From Candidatus Poseidoniaceae archaeon (GTDB taxonomy: Archaea; Thermoplasmatota; Poseidoniia; Poseidoniales; Poseidoniaceae), in NCBI GenBank assembly GCA_028821785.1, contig JAPKFC010000014.1:1-33913 (forward strand): a stretch of 33,913 nucleotides of DNA. Direction: 5' to 3'. Each line of letters opens with the position of its first letter. Within the stretch, counting starts at the first letter, position 1. Below are positions 8,004 through 15,867 of the stretch, piece by piece. The notes under the pieces were generated by a model, which was given only the letters and a program-made list of their open reading frames with translations, searched no databases and was not told the origin of the DNA. Both the position numbers and the translations under genes were made by a program.

Positions 8004-10157
8004 TCACAATGGCCCCTGAATAAGGTTCCAACCAATCAATCTTCCATCGCTTGCATCTGCAACTAAAGAAAGATGATTAGACCATTGTCCGGAATCCCAT
8101 TCACGCGACATGTCAACCGTAGTTGCGCCACTTGAACTATCAACAAAATTATTGAGGATTGAATTTAGCCCGCTATCTGGGACCATTACCAAATATCCTA
8201 TTCTTGTCTCTGGATGATAATCTCCACCTGTGGTGAAAAATTTGTCATTTCCAGTTAATTGTGGGAAACGAGAGTTATCGATTAAGCGTTCTTCCATCAT
8301 ACTGAGATTCAAGACGCTCGGAATGGAATTACGATTGTGTGATATTTCTTCATCATATGCTCCTTTGTCAAGATAATTACAATTCTCTTCGCTGGCTTGA
8401 CCGCTTATTGAAAATTTAACCCAACCTGCAGTATTGTCAGTCGCCACCCATGATACATTCCAGGTAGTCGCGCCATTTGCCCTTTCATCGATTGCTCGCC
8501 AGATATAACCGCCATCGTTCAATGCTGCTGTTGCTCCGCTTATCTCACCTGAAAAATAGTCTAAACATTGAATTGATTGTTCTAAATTGTAGCCTCTTTT
8601 ATCTGATTCATCTGGTAAGTGGTTATCTGACTCACCCCAATCAATTAAATCATCACTGCTTGGTTTGAATTCATTTGCTTGAGGCCGGTTATCGTAATTC
8701 TTACCCAAATCAAGTAATTTAACACCTCTCTTGAGAGTGATACGATCAAAGGTATGGTGGATTTCTAATTCGCCATCAGGCAATACATAATCCCCTAGTA
8801 GTTTTGAAGTTGTAGAGCAACCTGCTCGATTGGAATCGCTTCCTGAAATTACTACATCTACTGTTTGTTTAGCAACCCATGGACTGTCTTCTCCAACCCA
8901 AAGGGTCATCGAAGCAGAGCCAAGACAATATGCTTCCAAGTCATGATGAGTTGCGGTGATTTTCCACATAGGGTCATTACCAATTTCTTCAATACCGATA
9001 ACTCTCCAATCCCATCCAAGGTTAGAGCCAGTCGCGTCATTATCAATCAAATCATTGGCAAATAATTCTTTGACTTCAACCGGTTGCGAAAGCAAGGCAA
9101 ATCCAGGTGCTATTGTTTCTAGTCCACCGAACAATGAGCCAACCCCATAAGACATCGCATTGCCTTGGTAAGCATCATCTAGCGTTACGCTCCATTGAAT
9201 CTGATTAGCAATAGATGATTGTTCTCTTAATTCTGTCCAACTTGTTGAGGTCAATTCTGAAGAACCACTAACGCTGGCAAATGTGTCGGAACAGGCGTTT
9301 GAACCCGGAATTGATGAACGTAAGTGACGTTGTACTGTAAATCTATCAAAGTCAAAAGAATTGGTTGATTCAACGGCAAGCCAATCAGCACCTTGGCCAC
9401 CACGCACTGAGACGGCGCCTAATCTATCCAACGAACTTTGTGAAGATAGTTCATCTGCGCCACCTTCAATAATAGAAGTTTGACCCATTCCAGAATATTC
9501 TAGACGGATTTTACATATCTCATCTTCAGTCTCTATATGGTCTAATACTAAATCTAAGAATCCTTCAGTGGCAATGAATTCACCTTCTGAAATTGAATAT
9601 TTCATCTCGTCACCATATTTTAGAGGGTCCCCTGTAAATGGATCGAGTTGATTGTTGATGAACCACCAACCTCCAGCTGCAAGCATCATTGCAGTTAGTA
9701 ATAAAGCAGCAACTTGTGGACGTCTGATAATATCAAAAAGAGTTGCTGGCTTGAGATTCCCCTTTGATTTACGAGGAATTGGAGCTGGTTTTTCCTCCTC
9801 TGGTTCATCGATGAGATCTGCATCAAGAATCTCGGCATCGATGAAATCCTCTTCTGCAAATTCTACATCTTGTAAAATTACTTCACCTACTTCAGAATCA
9901 TCTTCTTTGGGAGTTAATGTAGATTCATCTTCCAATGACATTACAAATTCTTCTTCGACTACTGCGGGCTTTTTTTTCTTGGAGGCTTTTGCCTTAGTCG
10001 CCTTCTTTACAGATAGCCCAATTTTACTTCTATCGAGTCCAAACTCTAGTAACCTTTCAATCAAAACACTTTTTTTGCCTGTAGTTGATAAATCATTCAA
10101 AATGCATAAGGCCTTCAATTTGGCAACCGTCAAAGAGGATGTCTCTTCTACCACCAT
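8004..10157 (-). CDS. SAP-domain, membrane-anchored extracellular protein
   Basis: About 717 residues. Residues 8-41 match a SAP motif (LTVAKLKALCILNDL, then TGKKSVLIERLLEFG), a two-helix fold that usually binds DNA. A Lys-rich patch (KKATKAKASKKKKP) and a long acidic linker follow. Positive residues (RKSKGN, RR) precede a single membrane helix at about 148-167, placing the N-terminus in the cytoplasm. The remaining 540 or so residues are an extracellular beta-rich region, rich in Asp, Ser and Trp, with scattered Cys, and unfamiliar to me. ATG 10157 has GGAG upstream; an alternative ATG at 10184 also has a GGGAT before it. The gene is followed within 10 bases by the small gene ending at 7595. 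SAP heads on archaeal membrane proteins could also serve protein-protein contacts, so DNA binding is inference. Confidence 0.85.
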   Translation of the reverse strand: MVVEETSSLTVAKLKALCILNDLSTTGKKSVLIERLLEFGLDRSKIGLSVKKATKAKASKKKKPAVVEEEFVMSLEDESTLTPKEDDSEVGEVILQDVEFAEEDFIDAEILDADLIDEPEEEKPAPIPRKSKGNLKPATLFDIIRRPQVAALLLTAMMLAAGGWWFINNQLDPFTGDPLKYGDEMKYSISEGEFIATEGFLDLVLDHIETEDEICKIRLEYSGMGQTSIIEGGADELSSQSSLDRLGAVSVRGGQGADWLAVESTNSFDFDRFTVQRHLRSSIPGSNACSDTFASVSGSSELTSTSWTELREQSSIANQIQWSVTLDDAYQGNAMSYGVGSLFGGLETIAPGFALLSQPVEVKELFANDLIDNDATGSNLGWDWRVIGIEEIGNDPMWKITATHHDLEAYCLGSASMTLWVGEDSPWVAKQTVDVVISGSDSNRAGCSTTSKLLGDYVLPDGELEIHHTFDRITLKRGVKLLDLGKNYDNRPQANEFKPSSDDLIDWGESDNHLPDESDKRGYNLEQSIQCLDYFSGEISGATAALNDGGYIWRAIDERANGATTWNVSWVATDNTAGWVKFSISGQASEENCNYLDKGAYDEEISHNRNSIPSVLNLSMMEERLIDNSRFPQLTGNDKFFTTGGDYHPETRIGYLVMVPDSGLNSILNNFVDSSSGATTVDMSREWDSGQWSNHLSLVADASDGRLIGWNLIQGPL

Positions 10158-10288
10158 AATGAACTCCAAACCAATGGCGCGCATTAATCCCTTTCAAGAC
10201 CTGCCCTTGTTGGGTCAATTAAATGGCCATTCGCGAAGGGTTGTCAAAAAGGCAAGGTTGCTAATTGAAATCGGCAATAAAGGTGCTA

Positions 10289-11296
10289 TCATTCTTCGTA
10301 AGCACTGAATGAACCATCTTCTGATTTGACATAGACTGATTGTGCATAGGTGCCATCAGCGTGTATTTTGAAATAATAACCATTATCGGTTTCTTCGAAT
10401 CTTTCACCGGTGTCCTCAGTTACTTCTTCAGCAACTGGTTCACTTTGTTCTACTTCTGCTGGTGGAGCGTCCGGCGGACCAGATGTTGGCCCACTTGTAG
10501 GGCCGCCTGTTGGCCCTGAAGGTGGTGCACCGGCAGGTCCTGCTGCGATTTTATCCTTGGAAATTTCGGATAATACTTTGGATTCGGTCGTTTCATTGGT
10601 GCCTTCTAGCATAGAGCGCACTGTTTCACCATGCTTCTGAGCGCCGATAAAGGCAAAGATTGAGAGGAATAAACAGCATAATCCAAGCACTCCTGCGAAT
10701 ATTTGGTTAGGCCACATCTTTCCGTTAACTTTCATATCAGAATTAGCATCACCAAGATTATCTCCATTAGAATCTACATATTGAACTATCATGCAATAAG
10801 CAGCAGGGTCAACATCAAATTCAAAATCGTATGTTGCACCTGCACTTGGGGTGGTTTTTGTCACCTGATAATGATGGGTATGGCCGCTTCCATTCCTTGC
10901 CACTGGGGTAAATTCTCCAAGATTACTTTGGCAATCATCCGCTTGTATTAGATAGGCGCCAAGTAAAACTCCGGCCTGTGCTGGAGGATTGATTACATCG
11001 ATTGATATCGTAACTGGTACATCTGTAAAATCATCACCTGGAATTGGCAATCCCCAAATATATCCAACATCCTTCTCCGCTGAATTGGTAAAATCATCGT
11101 AATCCGCTCCAAACGGCATTGGGAACAATGCAAAACCAAACAAAATTGCTGCGATCCCCAAATACATGAACACATTCCAGCGAGCCCGTTTTAATGCCGC
11201 CTTACGTCCATCTAATGACATGTCTTCTAGTTGCTCATCCATGTCTTCATCGACAGCAATCTCGTTGGCGAGTTCTACCTGCTCATCGTCGGTCAT
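10289..11296 (-). CDS. two-helix membrane protein with Gly/Pro-rich cytoplasmic tail
   Basis: About 335 residues. The acidic N-terminus (DEDMDEQLEDMSLDG) leads into a basic stretch and a first membrane helix (VFMYLGIAAILFGFALF). An extracellular domain of about 140 residues with two Cys and a His-containing GSGHTHHYQV segment follows, then a second helix (IFAGVLGLCCLFLSIFAF). The cytoplasmic tail contains a Gly/Pro/Ala/Ser/Thr-rich linker (PSGPTGGPTSGPTSGPP) and acidic residues. It ends in a small domain, YYFKIHADGTYAQSVYVKS, that looks like a short beta-hairpin repeat. Function is unknown. Start choice is uncertain: ATG 11296, GTG 11308 or TTG 11317 are in frame. It is divergent from the RimK gene and lies upstream of the SAP gene on the same strand, about 130 bases away. 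Confidence 0.82.
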   Translation of the reverse strand: MTDDEQVELANEIAVDEDMDEQLEDMSLDGRKAALKRARWNVFMYLGIAAILFGFALFPMPFGADYDDFTNSAEKDVGYIWGLPIPGDDFTDVPVTISIDVINPPAQAGVLLGAYLIQADDCQSNLGEFTPVARNGSGHTHHYQVTKTTPSAGATYDFEFDVDPAAYCMIVQYVDSNGDNLGDANSDMKVNGKMWPNQIFAGVLGLCCLFLSIFAFIGAQKHGETVRSMLEGTNETTESKVLSEISKDKIAAGPAGAPPSGPTGGPTSGPTSGPPDAPPAEVEQSEPVAEEVTEDTGERFEETDNGYYFKIHADGTYAQSVYVKSEDGSFSAYEE

Positions 11297-11391
11297 ATCC
11301 GTTGCCACATTATCCAAGCACTTGAAAGAAACGGAAAGTCAACTAACGCAAGAGGCGATGGGCTCAATAATGAGGTCTATTTGCGAGTAAC

Positions 11392-12579
11392 ATGGGAATT
11401 CGTGTTGCTGTGCTATCACGCGGACCCCGTTTGTATAGTACAAGAAGATTGGTTGAAGAGAGTAAAAAGCGGGGAATTGAGGTCGAAGTTGTAGACCCAA
11501 TGAAATTCTCCCTTTTCGTTGCAAATGGTGATATCAACGTCACGTACAAAGGTGAACCATTCGCTTTTGATGCGATAATTCCCCGAATTGGACATTCCAT
11601 CACAAAACATGGTGTCGCAGTTTTACGACATTTGGAGCAATTGGATGTATGGACTGCAAATACTGGACAAGGGATATTGCAAAGCCGTGACAAATTACAC
11701 GCCAGCCAAATTCTTGCACGAAACAATATTCCAGTTCCAAGAACTACCTATGTGCGAGACACATTAGATATTGAAGCCGCTATTGAATCGGTCGGCGGTC
11801 TACCTGTCGTCATCAAGGTGACTTCAGGAACACAGGGGCAAGGTGTTTTCTTGCGACATACTCTGCACGAAGCAAAGAATCTAGTTCAAGGATTGTTAAT
11901 GACTGGGCGTTCAATTTTAATTCAAGAATATATTGCAGAATCACATGGCAAAGATATTCGAGCCCTAGTCGTTGGTGACAAGGTAGTTGCTAGTATGCGT
12001 AGAAAGGCAAGGGGTAGAGAATTTAGAAGTAATTACCACCTTAATGGAACGGTAGAAAAGGTCGACCTGCCTGACGACATCGCAGAGGTTGCTTGTCGTG
12101 CAGCCCGCGTATTAGGGTTACATATCGCTGGAGTGGATCTGCTTGAATCCGACCAAGGTCCGTTGGTTCTAGAAGTAAATTCATCACCTGGCCTAGAAGG
12201 AATTGAAAAGGCTAGTGGAGTGAATGTCGCTGGTGAAATTGTTGATTTCGTCACTTCTGAAGCTTCATTCTCTAAAGTCGATTTGGACCAATTAATGCGC
12301 ACTGTCCCTGGCCAAGGAATGATGTCTTTGCAAATTAGAAATCATCCGGATCTCGTTGGAGAAAAATTGTGTGACCTTTTCAAAACTAGTGTGGATGTTC
12401 CTGTTTTCGCATTGTCAAGGGATAATTCCTTGTTATGGAATCCGGACTCGGAATTACAATTAAGATATGCCGATGTTCTAATTTGCTATGGAGAACTTAC
12501 AGAACTTCGCTCTTCTCTTAGGCAAGCGATAGGAGAAATTCCGAACGAGATTGATACTGAAGTTGATCAAGAATCCTAA
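11392..12579 (+). CDS. rimK: RimK-family ATP-grasp ligase with C-terminal TrkA_C-like domain
   Basis: 395 residues. Residues 1-95 are the RimK N-terminal domain (VAVLSRGPRLYSTRRL, DAIIPRIGHSITKHG). Residues about 100-295 are the ATP-grasp core, with KVTSGTQGQGV, ILIQEYIAESHGKDIRALVV, FRSNYHLNG and LVLEVNSSPGLEGIEK. The similarity to bacterial RimK, which adds glutamates to the C-terminus of ribosomal protein S6, is strong along its whole 300 residues. Archaeal relatives instead ligate amino acids in lysine/arginine, F420 or methanopterin pathways, so the substrate here is uncertain. Residues about 307-385 are extra: LVGEKLCDL, VFALSRDNSLLWNPDS and ADVLICYGELTEL fit the TrkA_C (RCK_C) ligand-binding fold. 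ATG 11392 is a near-leaderless candidate, with CAATAAT centred about 25 bases upstream. Confidence 0.9.
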   Translation: MGIRVAVLSRGPRLYSTRRLVEESKKRGIEVEVVDPMKFSLFVANGDINVTYKGEPFAFDAIIPRIGHSITKHGVAVLRHLEQLDVWTANTGQGILQSRDKLHASQILARNNIPVPRTTYVRDTLDIEAAIESVGGLPVVIKVTSGTQGQGVFLRHTLHEAKNLVQGLLMTGRSILIQEYIAESHGKDIRALVVGDKVVASMRRKARGREFRSNYHLNGTVEKVDLPDDIAEVACRAARVLGLHIAGVDLLESDQGPLVLEVNSSPGLEGIEKASGVNVAGEIVDFVTSEASFSKVDLDQLMRTVPGQGMMSLQIRNHPDLVGEKLCDLFKTSVDVPVFALSRDNSLLWNPDSELQLRYADVLICYGELTELRSSLRQAIGEIPNEIDTEVDQES

Positions 12580-12620
12580 GTTGACTTGGAAACAATAACA
12601 AGTAATAAGCATTAATTGCG

Positions 12621-12637
12621 ACTAATTTACGATTAGT
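12621..12637. repeat. inverted repeat ACTAAT-N5-ATTAGT
   Basis: A perfect 6-base inverted repeat with a 5-base spacer, 40 bases after the rimK stop and upstream of the recombinase gene. It could be a weak transcription-end hairpin for rimK or a protein-binding dyad. The arms are shorter than those of known Xer dif sites, so I do not call it a recombination site. The rest of 12580-12670 shows nothing else I can name. Confidence 0.35.
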
Positions 12638-12670
12638 TAATACAGCGTTGCCAATATTATCCGTCAAACT

Positions 12671-12809
12671 GTATAGTGATATTTGCTGTTAGCGCGCGGT
12701 GACTTCTTATGATAGGCCACTGTCCTCTTTCATGCTCTTAGGAGCAAATGGGATGTACGGCCGCTTCGGCGGTAGGCGAATTTCGCCAAAAAAACGAGGA
12801 GGAAGAGAG
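12671..12809 (+). promoter_or_regulatory. xerA: putative promoter and hairpin-rich leader of xerA
   Basis: GTATAGTGATATTT at 12671-12684 is a TATA-like element that would start transcription near 12700. The 110 or so bases that follow contain three consecutive perfect hairpins: TGCTC-TTAG-GAGCA (12733-12746), CCGC-TTCG-GCGG (12761-12772, a UUCG tetraloop) and GGCGAA-T-TTCGCC (12775-12787). They are followed by the strong ribosome-binding site GAGGAGG (12796-12802) and the ATG at 12810. The frame is open back to a GTG at 12699, so this stretch could instead encode an N-terminal extension. Confidence 0.4.
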
Positions 12810-13883
12810 ATGCGGTCACGCAAAGCAATAAGACCAAGCCAACTAAGGCTTGATGCTGAATCTCTTAGCCTTCCAACCCGATTAATTCACTTACAAGACC
12901 TAGATTGGATCAGTTGTTATCAACAGCAATTACGTACCGAAAATAAGTCTGAAAATACTCGACGCAATTATATGTGTCATCTTAGAAGTTTAATCGAAAC
13001 TACATTGCCTGGAGAACAGGTATTATCACAGCATGATTATGATTTTATGACAATTCTTGAATTGGCTTCACGAATGGAGCCATTGAATGGCAGAATAGAC
13101 CGTTGGTCTCATTCTCAAGCCGATTTAAGACCTACAACTTTCAATGCCAAACTCGCTGCTGCAAAGCATTTATTGAAGTGGACTGGTCAAATTTGGCCTG
13201 ACCATATTGGAAGAGTAAAGACTGGTAAGAGACTGCCTAGAGTATTATCTCGTAGCGAATTATCAATGGTATTGGAAGCCTCACGGTTGAGTGAAAATGC
13301 TGTTGCTTCAATTGTTGTTGTTATGCTATTAGACACCGGCATGAGAGTGAGTGAGATCTGTAATCTGGATATTGGTGATATCGATTTTGCCGATGGCTCT
13401 GCTAGAGTTAGAGAAGGAAAGGGCGATAAAGACCGACTCGTATTATTCACAGATAGAACACTGGAACGAATCAAAGCCTGGTTGCCGGTAAGAAATGAAA
13501 GAGCCGCTACAGATGAATTAGCATTCTTACTCAATACTCGTTGCAGAAGATTACAACCTCGTGGTGTTCAAAGACTGATGGATGACTTGGCTGTTGAAGC
13601 ATCTATCCCTAAAGGAAAACTAACACCCCATGTATTGAGACATAACTTTGCTACCGGTTTGCTTGAAAGAGGGGCTGATTTGGTTTCTATTCAACGATTA
13701 CTGGGCCATTCCAGCATAGCAACTACTAGGAATTACTTGGAGATTTCAGACCAAACACTGCGCGAAGTATACCATCGCGCTCAAGCAACTCGTAAAACAA
13801 TTGAAGCTGAAGCTGCACAACAGCAACATGATGTTGAGGAATTAATTGAAACAACGCCTTCTACCAGTTCACTGGGAATTTGA
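12810..13883 (+). CDS. xerA: tyrosine recombinase XerA-type
   Basis: Site-specific tyrosine recombinase, 357 residues, probably the archaeal chromosome-dimer resolvase acting at a dif-like site. The N-terminal SAM-like core-binding domain includes NTRRNYMCHLRSLIE. The catalytic domain has the full set: Arg179 in DTGMRVSEI, Lys204 in EGKGDKDRLV, His274 and Arg277 in HVLRHNFATG, His300 in LLGHSSIATT and Tyr309 in RNYLEI. The tail is Gln/Glu/Ser/Thr-rich. ATG 12810 is chosen because GAGGAGG lies seven bases upstream; the frame is open to a GTG at 12699. A phage or integrative-element integrase is possible in principle, but no other mobile genes, attachment repeats or tRNA lie next to it. It converges, one base apart, on a small minus-strand gene. 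Confidence 0.93.
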   Translation: MRSRKAIRPSQLRLDAESLSLPTRLIHLQDLDWISCYQQQLRTENKSENTRRNYMCHLRSLIETTLPGEQVLSQHDYDFMTILELASRMEPLNGRIDRWSHSQADLRPTTFNAKLAAAKHLLKWTGQIWPDHIGRVKTGKRLPRVLSRSELSMVLEASRLSENAVASIVVVMLLDTGMRVSEICNLDIGDIDFADGSARVREGKGDKDRLVLFTDRTLERIKAWLPVRNERAATDELAFLLNTRCRRLQPRGVQRLMDDLAVEASIPKGKLTPHVLRHNFATGLLERGADLVSIQRLLGHSSIATTRNYLEISDQTLREVYHRAQATRKTIEAEAAQQQHDVEELIETTPSTSSLGI

Positions 13884-13884
13884 T

Positions 13885-14067
13885 TCAATTACGCTTTTGT
13901 TTGCGCTTAGAAATTGATTTAGGACCAAACCATTCTCTGTGTGGGCGGATTTCTTGGCCGGAGTGTCCTACTATTGGGCAATACTTTCCAGATCGGCAAC
14001 GAGAGCAATTTTCTTTTGCTGGCAATTCTACCGCCTTGCGAAGTCTTCCGTACTTACGCCTCGGCAT
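13885..14067 (-). CDS. small basic Cys/His protein, putative zinc binder
   Basis: 60 residues, very basic at both ends (MPRRKYGRLRK and KSISKRKQKRN). The middle carries Cys21, Cys24, Cys30, His35 and His43 in the pattern C-x2-C-x5-C-x4-H, which could hold one zinc ion. The size and charge suit an RNA- or DNA-binding or ribosome-associated protein, but I do not recognise the family. It fits snugly between the xerA stop and the H1-like gene, reads in the same direction as the latter and lies 55 bases after it. This argues for a real gene and perhaps a shared transcript. No good ribosome-binding site is seen before its ATG, so confidence is moderate. Confidence 0.58.
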   Translation of the reverse strand: MPRRKYGRLRKAVELPAKENCSRCRSGKYCPIVGHSGQEIRPHREWFGPKSISKRKQKRN

Positions 14068-14122
14068 GAATAGACAACTAAGCCAAACGGCTTTTGTTTA
14101 TTGCGATTGATTGGAGATGAAA

Positions 14123-14767
14123 TCAACGTTTCTTCAAACGCTTCATCCAATCGAACTGGTCAACACTCTTTGGAACTTTGATGGTTCCACCTTTTCTTCC
14201 AGTTTCGTTAGCGACATTCTTCACTTTGCTAACAGTGGCTTTGGCAATCTTACTGATTTTCTTAGGTGTTGCTTTAGCCGCTTTCTTAGCCTTGGTAGTG
14301 GTTTTCTTTGCTGAAGACTTTGCCGCTGTTGCTACTTTCTTAGCCTTAGCAGGAGCCTTCTTAGCAGCCGCCTTAGCCTTAGTAGTGGTTTTCTTTGCAG
14401 CCGCCTTAGCCTTAGTAGTGGTTTTCTTTGCAGAAGACTTTGCTGCTGTTGCTGCTTTCTTAGCCTTAGCAGGGGCCTTCTTAGCAGCCGCCTTGGCCTT
14501 GGTAGTAGTTTTCTTTGCAGCCGACTTAGCCTTAGTAGTAGTTTTCTTTGCTACTGATTTTACCTTATTTGCGGCTTTTGCAGCGGTGATGGCTTTACCC
14601 GCAATCGCTTCACTCAAACCTGCCTTTTGCAAAGATTTGGTGGAAGATTTGGCTAACTTGGCAACGCTATCAATCTTTGCAGCTACTAATTTTTTTGCAG
14701 ATGCAGCACTTACATTAGGAAGTGCAGATAAATTACCAGATTTTGAATCAGTTCCCTTAGCAGCCAT
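14123..14767 (-). CDS. histone H1-like Lys/Ala-rich protein with helix-hairpin-helix head
   Basis: 214 residues. Residues about 12-66 (SALPNVSAASAKKLVAAK onward) look like a helix-hairpin-helix unit of the kind found in DNA-binding proteins. Residues 71-170 are almost only Lys, Ala and Thr with a little Pro and Ser, built from motifs such as AAKKTTTKAKA and KKAPAKAKK, like the C-terminal tail of eukaryotic H1 or bacterial Hc1/AlgP proteins. The last 25 residues are non-repetitive (GGTIKVPKSVDQFDWMKRL). GGTGAG lies just before the ATG. The likely role is DNA compaction or RNA binding. No histone-fold gene is in the window. The antisense strand here is open but hydrophobic and is a by-product of the Ala/Lys codons. 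Confidence 0.88.
   Translation of the reverse strand: MAAKGTDSKSGNLSALPNVSAASAKKLVAAKIDSVAKLAKSSTKSLQKAGLSEAIAGKAITAAKAANKVKSVAKKTTTKAKSAAKKTTTKAKAAAKKAPAKAKKAATAAKSSAKKTTTKAKAAAKKTTTKAKAAAKKAPAKAKKVATAAKSSAKKTTTKAKKAAKATPKKISKIAKATVSKVKNVANETGRKGGTIKVPKSVDQFDWMKRLKKR
14288..14557 (-). repeat. tandem 120-bp coding repeat in H1-like gene
   Basis: Two near-identical 120-base units (14438-14557 and 14318-14437) plus a 30-base partial third unit encode a 40-residue period: SAKKTTTKAKAAAKK, TTTKAKAAAKKAPAKAKK, then xATAAKS. Differences between the copies are mostly synonymous or Ala/Val/Ser changes. Such in-frame repeats tend to expand and contract, so tail length may vary among strains. Confidence 0.85.
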
Positions 14768-14873
14768 AGACTCACCTATGGCAATGGAAAACAGCGCTCA
14801 CACTTCAATACTTTGATTCGATTCAAATTCACAACCGTTGAATTGATTGCCTATAAGCCAACACATAGGACAT

Positions 14874-15797
14874 ATGAGAGAGGTTCTTGGTGTTGATTCG
14901 AGTGTACTCTTCGCCCAGGTTAAAAAGGCCACCTCCGACCACAAAATAGAACCTGAAAGTAATCTATTACGAAGTAAACATTTCCATATGGGTAAGCCAG
15001 TATATCTTGGAGATGTAGCAATTCGCCTACTTTCGCAATTATCTCAGCCAGACACTCCATTTTTCATTCAACCACCCTCGTTTAACGAACAGATTTGGCG
15101 ATTTACATGCAAAAGTAGTTCCTTATCTATTTCAGTTGAATCTATTTCATATTGGGGTTTCGGGCTATTCAATTCCGGATATCTAAACAGAATTGAAGTT
15201 ACTGGACCACTACAGGAGCGAGCGAAAGTTTTCTTTGACTTAGTGGCCACGTTATCGCATAATCCTTGGGAGTTTTCACATCGGCGCAGTGCTAGAAGAG
15301 TGATGCAAAAAGAATCTATTTCACTCGAGGAAAATGAAAAATCTTGGCGTTACCTAATACAAGTTGCATCTTCTAATATGGAGGAGCAAATTTCGATTAT
15401 GGCTGAACGTGCAAGTATGGTTGAAAAACGGATGACATTGAATAAGGATGTCAAAAATTGGAATCAACAAAATGCCAATGCTTCACTACAAAGCGCGTTG
15501 CATGATTTGGATGTATCTAGAGCCGCTCATGCAGATGACAACTCTCCTGCGGTCAGCCGTGCGCTGGCTAGAGTTGAGGCCTCTTTGATCAGTGCAGACC
15601 CAGCAACACAACTTGAAACAAGTGATGAGATGCAAGAGCAATCCCAGGTGGATGGGCAGATTTTGCAATTCGGAGATGCCGTTATTGATGAAAATGTGGA
15701 TATTGTAGACTTATCCGAAAATACTGACGAAGATGTTGAATTAACCGCTGAAGACGCCATTATTAGTGATTTGTCACAAAGATCTGAAGAAGAATAA
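14874..15797 (+). CDS. hypothetical protein
   Basis: 307 residues starting at ATG 14874 with AGGA shortly upstream; a TTG at 14847 also opens the frame. No signal peptide or membrane helix. Residues about 30-150 appear to be a mixed alpha/beta domain with Phe/Trp-rich segments (PFFIQPPSFNEQIWRF, SISYWGFGLFNSGYLN). Residues about 150-240 are helical and charged, possibly coiled coil (SNMEEQISIMAERASMVEKRM). The last 60 residues are strongly acidic (ENTDEDVELTAEDAI and SQRSEEE). I do not recognise the family. It is divergent from the H1-like gene (107 bases between starts) and followed by Sec61-beta on the same strand. An acidic tail next to a basic DNA-binding protein is suggestive of a partner, but that is speculation. 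Confidence 0.8.
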   Translation: MREVLGVDSSVLFAQVKKATSDHKIEPESNLLRSKHFHMGKPVYLGDVAIRLLSQLSQPDTPFFIQPPSFNEQIWRFTCKSSSLSISVESISYWGFGLFNSGYLNRIEVTGPLQERAKVFFDLVATLSHNPWEFSHRRSARRVMQKESISLEENEKSWRYLIQVASSNMEEQISIMAERASMVEKRMTLNKDVKNWNQQNANASLQSALHDLDVSRAAHADDNSPAVSRALARVEASLISADPATQLETSDEMQEQSQVDGQILQFGDAVIDENVDIVDLSENTDEDVELTAEDAIISDLSQRSEEE

Positions 15798-15867
15798 TTA
15801 CTTTTTCATTCAATTAACTTGCGGGTCGTGTTGATAAGGGGGTGGCCACTCGCCCACATTGATTACA

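Noticed and set aside
9652-10308. 218-codon plus-strand frame opposite the SAP-domain gene
   Set aside because: Low-complexity Ser-rich product in the shadow of a convincing minus-strand gene; no start signal.
12580-12700. A dif recombination site next to xerA
   Set aside because: The dyad at 12621-12637 has 6-base arms and a 5-base spacer, unlike known 11-base-arm dif sites, and other candidates were not convincing.
12810-13883. Integrase of a mobile element
   Set aside because: No direct repeats, tRNA target, excision or phage genes beside it; single-copy chromosomal XerA is a simpler reading.
14178-14816. Long plus-strand frame antisense to the H1-like gene, encoding a very hydrophobic protein
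   Set aside because: It is the complement of Lys/Ala/Thr codons, which necessarily gives Phe/Leu/Ala/Val; the minus strand has a ribosome-binding site and a sensible protein.
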